Assembly (NCBI RefSeq): GCF_014269395.1 | Contig: NZ_JACOGK010000015.1 | Span: 1-64,000 of the forward strand | Reading direction: 5' to 3' | Source of the DNA: Megasphaera hominis | GTDB lineage: Bacteria; Bacillota; Negativicutes; Veillonellales; Megasphaeraceae | DNA: 64,000 nt | Shown: piece by piece, positions 34,469 through 41,981 of the stretch | Numbering within the stretch: the first letter of the stretch is position 1 | Layout: each line of letters begins with the position of its first letter | Notes under the pieces: model-generated | The model's input: the letters and a program-made list of their open reading frames with translations, nothing else | Databases searched by the model: none | What the model was told of the DNA's origin: nothing | Program-made: the position numbers and the translations under genes

Positions 34469-35908
34469 ATTCAAAGGTCTGCGCCAGGGCAGACAAGTGT
34501 TTCTGATGGGCAGGATACCAATCCCTGAAAGGCTGGCCTGCCTCTTCCAATACAGCCGCAAGGGCCGTAAAGAAACGGGGCAGGTCTTCTTCTTTGAGGG
34601 TAGCAATTTCTTCGCCGAAGGCTTCCTGGCCGAGGCGGCTGCTGCCGCCGGCACTGACGACGTAAGCCGGGTAGGGATGCTTATCGACAATCTTTAAGGC
34701 GCCGCGCAGACCGATGCTGCCGGCCTGATGGCCGCCGCAGGAGAAATGGCAGCCGGAAATATGCAGCTGCGGCAAATAGCGCGTTGCCACGTCATCCGCA
34801 TCCAGGGCTTGCAGCAATGCTGTCAGGCAGGCCTGGGCATCGCGGATTCCCATTTGGCAGGTCGTAGCGCCAATGCAGGCGACCGAAGCGTGGAAGTCGT
34901 CTTTGGCCGTATCGCCAGCTATGATGGCGAGGGCCCGGCCCGCTTCGTCAGGCCGCCGCGGGGCTGATAGTGGATATAATAGAGGCCGTCTTGCTTTTGT
35001 GGCTGTATGCGGCTGTCAGCCTGTACGACCGGCGGCATCGCCCCGGGCGCAGCGACACCTGGCTCCGGCATGATGTCCAGCTCTTTTTCCCAGGCTTTTT
35101 CCAAGTACTCTGTAAAGAGGCGGCGAAATTCCTCTTCGCCCAGGGTCAGGAGCAAATAGCGGCTGCGGGCCCGGGCGTGGGCTTCGTAATTGCCGTGCTC
35201 ACTGAAGAGCTGCAGCATAGCATCCAGGTAATACAGGCATTGGGACGGCTCCGTATGACGGGCGAGGCAAAGGCCCATTTGCGGCCGCGGTCCTAAGCCG
35301 CCGGCAGCATAGACGTCAAAGCCGCCGTTGCCATCCCAGACAAAGCCCAGGTCCTTAAAGGTCGCATGCGTTTCGTTGCGCCGGCTGGCCGTAAAGGCGA
35401 TCTTAAACTTACGGGGCAGGCGTAGCGTCGGAAACACGGCCAGCCTGTAGGCAGCAGCAGCCCGTACGTAGGGACTGATGTCGAACGTTTCTGCCGGGTC
35501 GATGCCGCGCAACGGGTCTGCCGCAATGCTGCTGAAATGGCTGCCGCCGCTGGCCGTTCCAAAGACGTCGTGCTCCAGGGCTTCAGCATAAATGTCGAGA
35601 ACCTCCGGCCCGCTCAGGTGATGAAACTGCAGGGCCTGGCCGCTCGTAAAGTGGATCTTTTGGATCGCATGGGTTTCGATGCAGTCTGCCAGGTAGGCCA
35701 GCTGGTCATGGCTTATGGCGCCGGCAATAAAGCGCAGGCGTAGCATGGCTGTCTGGCCGCCCCGTTCGGCATAGCTGCCGAAACTGCCGGAAGCGCCCAT
35801 ATATTGTATCGGCGAAATACGGCCGCTGAAAAAGTCATCACTAAGCTGGCGGTATTTCGGGACAAGCTGTAATAACAGGTCTTTCATCTTTCGATTGATC
35901 AGGGTCAT
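34467..35908 (-). pseudogene. sulfite/nitrite reductase, siroheme [4Fe-4S] type, frameshifted
   Basis: Two minus-strand frames together make one protein of about 480 residues. The first (35908 to about 34950) carries two ferredoxin-like half-domains and the first siroheme-binding half; it stops at 34919. The second continues in another frame with CIGATTCQMGIRDAQ and HISGCHFSCGGHQ, the four cysteines that hold the cluster and siroheme. The switch lies near 34945-34955, where CTGACGAAGCGGGCC would read LTEAGRA with one more G after ACG. The gene length is one base short of a multiple of three, in agreement. So the product stops before its cluster ligands: a young pseudogene or a sequencing error. 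ATG 35908 follows AAAGGA. Confidence 0.8.
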
Positions 35909-36182
35909 GGCGAGTCCTTTCTTTTTGTAACAATAACAAATTCTATCATAGTATACACGAAAAAAATGGCCCTTGTCTGTACGAAAAGCAACGGCATCAA
36001 AGAGGACCTGCCTATGACGATTTGGCAATTCAAAAATTAGGGTATTCCCATTTCCTCTATTTTGTAGTATCATAGAACACGTCACCAAACACTATATATT
36101 GTATGTACGGATAAAGATAATAACCATATTTGGTATAAGATAAGAAGATTATGAATTTTTAAAGGAAATGAGGAGATTGGTA
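35909..36182 (+). promoter_or_regulatory. nrd control region with two NrdR boxes
   Basis: ACACTATATATTGTAT (36089-36104) matches the NrdR box ACACWATATATWGTGT closely; a weaker ACCATATTTGGT (36123-36134) is centred 32 bp further, three helical turns, the usual spacing of an NrdR pair. The second box overlaps TGGTATAAG (36131-36139), a possible extended -10 box. TTCCCA-N17-TATCAT (36045-36073) is an alternative promoter. Confidence 0.75.
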
Positions 36183-38393
36183 ATGGAGCAGATGGAACCC
36201 ATGGAAAATGCACAAGTAAAGGTCAATGTCATCAAACGGAATGGCCAGGAAGTAGGCTTTGATATTAAGAAAATTATCAATGCCATTACGAAGGCCAATA
36301 ATGAAGTAGACGATGTTCATCAAATGAACCCCTATCAAATCCGGGCCGTTGCCGATACGATTGCCAAGAATATTTCGTCCCTGCCCCATGCCATCAACGT
36401 AGAAGATATACAAGATATGGTAGAAAAGGGCATTATGGAAATGCGCGGCTACGAAGTGGCCCAGAAATATGTACGTTATCGCTATAAACGGGAAATTTCC
36501 CGTAAGACCAATACGACAGATGACAGCATCCTGGCCCTCATTGAACAGATGAATGAAGAAGTCAAACAGGAAAATTCCAATAAAAACCCGGTCATCAATT
36601 CGACACAGCGCGACTACATGGCCGGCGAAGTCAGTAAGGACCTGACCCGGCGTGTCCTTTTGCCGGAAGATATTGTCCGCGCCCATGAACAGGGCATTAT
36701 CCATTTCCACGACATGGATTATTACGCCCAGAAGGAACACAACTGCGATCTCATCAATTTGGAAGATATGCTCCAAAACGGCACGGTCATCAGCGAAACG
36801 CTCATCGAAAAACCGCACAGCTTCTTTACGGCCTGCAACGTAACGACGCAGATCGTCGCCCAGGTGGCCAGCAACCAGTATGGCGGCCAGTCCTTTACTC
36901 TAGCCCATTTGGCACCCTTCGTCGACATTAGCCGTCAAAAGATCCGCCGCCAGGTTGAAGAAGAACGCAAGCTTTGTGGCGAAAGCATGGATCCGGAAGT
37001 CATTCATAAAATCGTGGCCCGCCGGCTGCGGGAAGAAGTAAAGAGCGGTATCCAGACAATTCAGTACCAGCTCATTACGCTCATGACCTGTAACGGCCAG
37101 GCACCGTTCGTCACCATGTTCATGTATCTCGACGAAGTACCGGAAGGACAGACGCGGGACGACTTGGCCCTCATTATCGAAGAAGTCCTGCGCCAGCGCA
37201 TGCAGGGCGTCAAAAACGAAAAGGGCGTCTGGATTACACCGGCCTTCCCGAAACTGATTTACGTCCTCGATGAAGATAACATCTCAGAAGATGCACCGTA
37301 CTGGTATCTGACCAAACAGGCTGCCGAATGCACGGCCAAACGGCTCGTACCGGACTATATTTCGGCGAAAATCATGAAACAGCTGAAACAGGGCAACGTC
37401 TATACGTGCATGGGCTGCCGCTCCTTCCTGACCGTCGAAGATTCCCAGCGCAAGGCTGACGGTACGCATAAATTCTATGGCCGCTTCAATCAGGGCGTCG
37501 TCACGATCAACCTCGTCGACGTAGCCTGCTCGTCCTACGGCGATATGGAAAAATTCTGGCAGATCTTGGACGAACGCCTGGATCTCTGCCACCGGGCCCT
37601 GCGCTGCCGTCATGAACGCCTCTTGGGCACCGTTTCTGACGTAGCACCGATCCTTTGGCAGTATGGCGCCCTGGCCCGTCTGAAGAAAGGCGAAACCATC
37701 GACCGCCTGCTCTTCAACGGCTATTCGACCATTTCCCTGGGCTATGCCGGCCTCTATGAAATGTGCATGCGCATGCTCGGCAAATCCCATACGACGCCGG
37801 AAGGCCGCGAATTTGCCCTCAAGGTCATGCAGCACTTGAATGACAAGTGCAAGGAATGGCGCGATGCCGAAAACATCAGTTATTCCGTCTATGGCACGCC
37901 TATGGAATCGACGACGTACCGCTTTGCCAAGGCCTTGCAGAAACGCTTTGGCATCATCAAAGGCGTAACGGACAAGAACTACATTACCAATAGCTACCAC
38001 GTCCACGTAACGGAACCGATCGATGCCTTCCACAAGCTGAAGTTTGAAGCCGATTTCCAGCGTCTTTCGCCAGGCGGCGCCATCAGCTACGTAGAAGTAC
38101 CGAATATGCAGAATAATATTCCTGCCGTCCTGACGGTCATGAAATATATTTACAACAACATCATGTATGCCGAATTGAACACGAAGAGCGACTATTGTGA
38201 AGTTTGCGGCTACGATGGTGAAATTAAGATTATTGAAGATGAAACGGGAAAATTGATTTGGGAATGCCCGAACTGCGGTAACCGCGATCAGGAAAAAATG
38301 TCTGTAGCCCGCCGTACGTGCGGCTACATTGGCACCCAGTTCTGGAATCAGGGCCGGACCCAGGAAATCAAAGACCGCGTTCTCCATCTCTAA
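36183..38393 (+). CDS. nrdD: anaerobic ribonucleoside-triphosphate reductase
   Basis: A 736-residue glycyl-radical enzyme that makes dNTPs from NTPs without oxygen. An ATP-cone regulatory domain occupies about residues 10-100 (KRNGQEVGFD), the catalytic barrel follows, and the C terminus has a zinc site (CEVCG...CPNCGN) and the radical loop RRTCGYIG with Gly714. Length is normal for the class III enzyme. AGGAG precedes ATG 36183. It forms an operon with nrdG, and the NrdR boxes upstream imply repression when dNTP/ATP is high. No class I or II reductase is in the window. Confidence 0.95.
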   Translation: MEQMEPMENAQVKVNVIKRNGQEVGFDIKKIINAITKANNEVDDVHQMNPYQIRAVADTIAKNISSLPHAINVEDIQDMVEKGIMEMRGYEVAQKYVRYRYKREISRKTNTTDDSILALIEQMNEEVKQENSNKNPVINSTQRDYMAGEVSKDLTRRVLLPEDIVRAHEQGIIHFHDMDYYAQKEHNCDLINLEDMLQNGTVISETLIEKPHSFFTACNVTTQIVAQVASNQYGGQSFTLAHLAPFVDISRQKIRRQVEEERKLCGESMDPEVIHKIVARRLREEVKSGIQTIQYQLITLMTCNGQAPFVTMFMYLDEVPEGQTRDDLALIIEEVLRQRMQGVKNEKGVWITPAFPKLIYVLDEDNISEDAPYWYLTKQAAECTAKRLVPDYISAKIMKQLKQGNVYTCMGCRSFLTVEDSQRKADGTHKFYGRFNQGVVTINLVDVACSSYGDMEKFWQILDERLDLCHRALRCRHERLLGTVSDVAPILWQYGALARLKKGETIDRLLFNGYSTISLGYAGLYEMCMRMLGKSHTTPEGREFALKVMQHLNDKCKEWRDAENISYSVYGTPMESTTYRFAKALQKRFGIIKGVTDKNYITNSYHVHVTEPIDAFHKLKFEADFQRLSPGGAISYVEVPNMQNNIPAVLTVMKYIYNNIMYAELNTKSDYCEVCGYDGEIKIIEDETGKLIWECPNCGNRDQEKMSVARRTCGYIGTQFWNQGRTQEIKDRVLHL

Positions 38394-38403
38394 AGGATGA
38401 ACC

Positions 38404-38949
38404 ATGAATTACGCAGAAATTAAAGAATACGATATAGCCAATGGTCCCGGTGTGCGTCTGAGCCTTTTCGTCTCAGGCTGCACCCACCATTGTCCGGGCT
38501 GCTTCAACGAGATGACCTGGAACTTTGACTACGGCCAGGCATTTACGGCAGACGTAGCAGGGGAGCTCCTGGAAAAACTGGGTGAAGACTGCTACCAGGG
38601 CCTGACCCTCTTAGGCGGCGAACCTATGGAGCCGGTCAACCAAAAGGGCCTTTTGCCGCTCTTGCGCCAGGTTAAGGCACAGTATCCCCAAAAGGATATT
38701 TGGTGCTTTACAGGCTATCTCTTCGACCGGGATCTCCTGGGCCGTATGGCACATACTGTACGGGAAACGAAGGAACTCCTGTCGTACATCGACGTCCTCG
38801 TAGACGGCGAATTTATCCTGGCAGAAAAGGACGTTACCCTCCTCTTTAAGGGCTCGCGCAACCAGCGCACCATTGACGTGCAGGCGTCCCTTGAAAAAGG
38901 CCATATCGTCCTCTGGGATACGCAGCAGGCGGCAATTAGAAAAGCATAA
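38404..38949 (+). CDS. nrdG: anaerobic ribonucleotide reductase activating protein
   Basis: A 181-residue radical SAM protein with the CX3CX2C cluster motif at Cys26, Cys30 and Cys33 and the LGGEPM motif. It uses S-adenosylmethionine to form the glycyl radical on NrdD. It starts 10 nt after nrdD with AAAGGATG as ribosome site and is followed by a strong terminator. Confidence 0.95.
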   Translation: MNYAEIKEYDIANGPGVRLSLFVSGCTHHCPGCFNEMTWNFDYGQAFTADVAGELLEKLGEDCYQGLTLLGGEPMEPVNQKGLLPLLRQVKAQYPQKDIWCFTGYLFDRDLLGRMAHTVRETKELLSYIDVLVDGEFILAEKDVTLLFKGSRNQRTIDVQASLEKGHIVLWDTQQAAIRKA

Positions 38950-38951
38950 CG

Positions 38952-38998
38952 AAAGACCGTATAGGCAGCGCAGCAGTGCTGCCTATACGGTCTTTTTT
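38952..38998. terminator. bidirectional terminator
   Basis: AAAGACCGTATAGGCAGC...GCTGCCTATACGGTCTTT, 18-bp arms, between convergent nrdG and mntP. Confidence 0.9.
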
Positions 38999-39013
38999 AC
39001 CACGAGATACGGA

Positions 39014-39568
39014 TCAGATCAGTCCCAGCCCCTGGAAGAGAATCTTCAGGCCAATGAGAATCAGGACGATACCGCCCAGCCGTTCCGAACCGGCCTTATA
39101 ACGCAGGCCGAAGAGACTGCCGACCTTGATGCCCACAGCCGAACAGACAAAGGTCGTCAGGCCAATACAGGCCGCGGCGTAGACGATAGAAACGCCCATG
39201 AAGGCAAAGGTCACGCCCACTGCCAGGGCATCGATGCTCGTAGCAATGGCCAGGAAGAACATGGTACCTGCGGCGAGAGATGCATTTTCCTCTTCTTCGC
39301 CACCGGCCTCGCGGATCATGTTAGCGCCGATGAGGACGAGAATGAGACAGGAAATCCAGCTGTTGTAGCGCATGATATAGGCGGAAAAGAAGCTGCCCAA
39401 ATAGTAGCCTATAGTCGGCATGAGGGCCTGAAAGCCGCCGAACCAGGCGCCGGCGATGAGCATATGCCGGACTCTTGTCTGCCCTAGGGACAGGCCCTTA
39501 CAGACAGAGACGGCAAAGGCGTCCATAGAGAGGCTCAAAGCCAGAATGAATAATTCCAGTGTAGTCAC
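39014..39568 (-). CDS. mntP: manganese efflux pump MntP
   Basis: A 184-residue, six-helix protein of the MntP (DUF204) family. LSMDAFAVSVCKGL near the N terminus and TSIDALAVGVTFAF in the second half are the paired repeats with the Asp residues that bind Mn2+. GTG 39568 is taken as the start because GAGGGAG lies 7 nt before it; the TTG at 39592 is upstream. The gene is preceded by a probable manganese riboswitch with a terminator, so export is made only when Mn2+ is in excess. Confidence 0.88.
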   Translation of the reverse strand: MTTLELFILALSLSMDAFAVSVCKGLSLGQTRVRHMLIAGAWFGGFQALMPTIGYYLGSFFSAYIMRYNSWISCLILVLIGANMIREAGGEEEENASLAAGTMFFLAIATSIDALAVGVTFAFMGVSIVYAAACIGLTTFVCSAVGIKVGSLFGLRYKAGSERLGGIVLILIGLKILFQGLGLI

Positions 39569-39590
39569 AATATCTCCCTCGTTTTCTGTC

Positions 39591-39627
39591 AAAAAAAAGA
39601 CCTGAAGACAGCAAGAATACTGTCTCC
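39591..39627 (-). terminator. attenuator terminator of the mntP leader
   Basis: On the minus strand GGAGACAG...CTGTCTTC (39627-39604) then AGGTC and a run of eight T. Its 5' arm GGAG overlaps the 3' strand of the aptamer stem P1, so the two structures exclude each other. Confidence 0.75.
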
Positions 39628-39716
39628 AAGTCTCATCATTTCAAATAGCACCGGGTGTATACACCAGGATGTCGATACTATTGTACATGTGTATGTACTG
39701 ATTACTCCCTTGAAGC
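39624..39716 (-). ncRNA. probable yybP-ykoY manganese riboswitch
   Basis: The transcript from the consensus promoter begins with CUUCAAG, which pairs over 7 bp with CUUGGAG at the other end (P1). Directly inside are GGAGUA on the 5' side and GAGAC on the 3' side, hallmarks of the yybP-ykoY aptamer. GUACA...UGUAC (P2) and CCUGGUGUAUACACCCGG (P3) make the two arms. Mn2+ binding would hold P1 closed and block the terminator at 39604-39627, turning mntP on. The match is to remembered consensus features and not to a covariance search. Confidence 0.75.
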
Positions 39717-39725
39717 AATACAGCT

Positions 39726-39754
39726 ATTATATAGCAGCCCTGGGAGCGTGTCAA
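39726..39754 (-). promoter_or_regulatory. consensus promoter of the mntP leader
   Basis: On the minus strand TTGACA (39754-39749) and TATAAT (39731-39726), 17 bp apart; start near 39719, just before the aptamer. Confidence 0.85.
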
Positions 39755-39783
39755 TGAAATTGAAAATAAAATTGAGAATGACC

Positions 39784-40677
39784 TCAGGCTGTTTTCATGG
39801 TAACCAAGTACACCGTAGCCAGAATGCAGGCAAAACCTGTAATATCCGTTGCCGTAAAGGGCGTACCGAGGAGAAGAAACGAGCAAACCGTAGCCGATAA
39901 AGGCTCTAAGGTACCGATAAAGGTGGCCTTTACGGGGCCAATATCGCCGACGCCGCGCAAAAATAAGGTAAACGAAGCAACCGTGCCGATGAGGACGATG
40001 AAGGCAATGGCCATCCAGCCGGAGAAATCCAGATTAAGCGAGGCGCGCCACGGCGTGATGATCAGGCCTAAGGCCATGCCGCCGATCAGCATGGCCAGGG
40101 CGTTGACCGGCAAGGTGCCCCATTTGCGGATTTGTGCGCTGGGCAAAATCGTATACAAAACAGAGCAGGCAGCCGAGCCAAAGCCAAAGACCAGGGCCAG
40201 CGGTGAAATAATCAAGTGGTGGAAATCGCCGCCTGTAGCGATGAGAAAGACGCCGCCTAAGGCGAGCAGGATGGCCAGCATGTGCCAGGCATTGGGCAGA
40301 CGGCGGAGGTGGATGGCCGCAATGGTCGACATGAGCACGACGTTGAGTGATTGTAATACTGTTGCCGTGCCAGCGTTGGCGTATTCAATAGCGGAAAGAT
40401 AGGTAGCCTGGCAGGTAATAAGCCCGAAAACAGCAAAAATAACGATATGGAGCATATCGCGCGGGCTGTGCAGGACGTGAACCAGCGTCGGGCGCTGCAG
40501 CCCTAAGACCAACGCCAGCAGTACGACACCGGCACCGATCATACGCATATTGGTGAGCAGCAGGGCATCTATTGTATAGTATGTAAACAAGTATTGGCCA
40601 CACGTACCGGACATACCCCAGCTGAGGGCACCGGCAGTAGCACAAATGAAACCACGCTTTACATGTTCTTCGGCCAT
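39784..40677 (-). CDS. EamA-family (DMT) transporter
   Basis: A 297-residue protein with two EamA repeats of five helices each (10 in total). The first repeat contains WGMSG and the second GPVKATFIGTLEPL, the usual PxxA/TxxExP pattern in variant form. Such proteins export amino acids or other metabolites. AGGAGG precedes ATG. It ends about 30 nt before the mntP promoter, which may overlap its 3' end. Its substrate is unknown. Confidence 0.87.
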   Translation of the reverse strand: MAEEHVKRGFICATAGALSWGMSGTCGQYLFTYYTIDALLLTNMRMIGAGVVLLALVLGLQRPTLVHVLHSPRDMLHIVIFAVFGLITCQATYLSAIEYANAGTATVLQSLNVVLMSTIAAIHLRRLPNAWHMLAILLALGGVFLIATGGDFHHLIISPLALVFGFGSAACSVLYTILPSAQIRKWGTLPVNALAMLIGGMALGLIITPWRASLNLDFSGWMAIAFIVLIGTVASFTLFLRGVGDIGPVKATFIGTLEPLSATVCSFLLLGTPFTATDITGFACILATVYLVTMKTA

Positions 40678-40766
40678 GAGAACCTCCTTTTTTTCTGATT
40701 ACGCCTTATTATAAAAGACGTTCTTAGCCTTGTAAAGAGGTGGATTTTTGTCAACGCACTGTGTCA

Positions 40767-40795
40767 TTGTTGATTTTACCGGAGCGTGATAGAAT
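40767..40795 (+). promoter_or_regulatory. promoter upstream of the TIGR00300-like gene
   Basis: TTGTTG (40767-40772), 17 bp, TAGAAT (40790-40795), with TGA as an extended -10. Confidence 0.5.
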
Positions 40796-40851
40796 AAATA
40801 AAGAACACATATATCGTTATTTATGGGAAGTTGTCGTTAGGGGGAATTACT

Positions 40852-41940
40852 ATGACTTGGTCTATGCCTTCGTATACAGCACCGGATTTTACATTGCCAT
40901 TATTTACAGATGCGCCTGATGTGACGCTGGTACCGGCACCGCGGGATGGTGTGGCACCGGACCGGTACCATTCCATGTCGATTTTCCCGGAATATTTTAA
41001 AGTCCACGGCACGTGGCTATTGGCAGAAGAAAGCCGCATGGATTGTGTACCTGTTTATGCCGGCGGCCGCATTGCCGTCGTCGAATTCCGCAATTTGAAA
41101 AAGGGCGATCTCGTCGTCGTTGGCCGTAAGGAACGGGGCGAAGAAGGAATCTACGTCCATGATACAGGCTTTTCGGCAGACCGGGAAGACACGGATGATT
41201 CCTTTATCTTCCGGACCGGCCGCTCGCGGGAAACGGCCTATTCTAAAGATTACGATTCTGTCTATGAACTGCTTGAGTATGAAAAGCAGCATGGGAAAAT
41301 CGTCTGGGTCATGGGGCCGGCCTGCGCGTTCGATGCCGATGCCCGGGCAGCCTTTGCCGATCTCGTCCGGGCCGGCTATGTCGACGGCCTCATGGCCGGT
41401 AATGCCCTGGCAACACACGATCTGGAAGCCGCCTATTTGGGCACTGCCTTAGGACAGGATGTGTATACGCAAAAGCTGGCCCCCTTAGGCCATTATAACC
41501 ACTTGGATACGATCAACAAGGTGCGCCAGTATGGCTCCATCCATACGTTTATTGAAAAGGAAAAGCTGGATAACGGCATCATTGCCGCATTAGACCGCTG
41601 CCACATTCCCTTTGTCCTGGCCGGGTCTATCCGTGATGACGGGCCGCTGCCGGAAGTCATTGGCAACGTATATGAAGCCCAAAATGCTATGCGTGATATG
41701 ATCCGCAATGCCACGACGGTCATCTGCATGGCAACGATGCTGCACTCCATTGCTACGGGCAATATGTTCCCGTCCTATCGGGTCGTCGACGGACACGTGC
41801 GGCCAACGTATTTCTATTGTGTCGATATTTCGGAATTTGCCGTCAATAAGCTGCGCGACCGGGGCAGTCTCAGTGTCAGCTCCATCGTGACGAATGTACA
41901 GGATTTCGTCGTCAACGTACGGAATAATCTTTGCCGCTAA
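40852..41940 (+). CDS. TIGR00300 / LOR-SDH conserved-region protein
   Basis: A 362-residue protein. The C-terminal half (about 190-355) has RDDGPLPEVIGNVYEAQNAMRD, ATMLHSIATGNMFPSY and CVDISEFAVNKLRDRGS, the pattern of the TIGR00300 family, named after a region of plant LOR/SDH and including the archaeal ornithine cyclodeaminase group. The N-terminal part (FPEYFKVHGTWLLAEES) is also family-like. The reaction here is unknown; an NAD-dependent amino-acid deamination is one option. ATG 40852 follows AGGGGGAA. It is 41 nt upstream of the PrpR-type activator with no terminator between, so the two are likely co-transcribed. Confidence 0.7.
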   Translation: MTWSMPSYTAPDFTLPLFTDAPDVTLVPAPRDGVAPDRYHSMSIFPEYFKVHGTWLLAEESRMDCVPVYAGGRIAVVEFRNLKKGDLVVVGRKERGEEGIYVHDTGFSADREDTDDSFIFRTGRSRETAYSKDYDSVYELLEYEKQHGKIVWVMGPACAFDADARAAFADLVRAGYVDGLMAGNALATHDLEAAYLGTALGQDVYTQKLAPLGHYNHLDTINKVRQYGSIHTFIEKEKLDNGIIAALDRCHIPFVLAGSIRDDGPLPEVIGNVYEAQNAMRDMIRNATTVICMATMLHSIATGNMFPSYRVVDGHVRPTYFYCVDISEFAVNKLRDRGSLSVSSIVTNVQDFVVNVRNNLCR

Positions 41941-41981
41941 GCGCAGGCTGGCAGGAAACATGTAAGTAAGGAGAAACAAGT

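Noticed and set aside
38873..39487. 204-residue plus-strand frame over nrdG and mntP
   Set aside because: Highly charged shadow of mntP, crosses a strong terminator and has no ribosome site.
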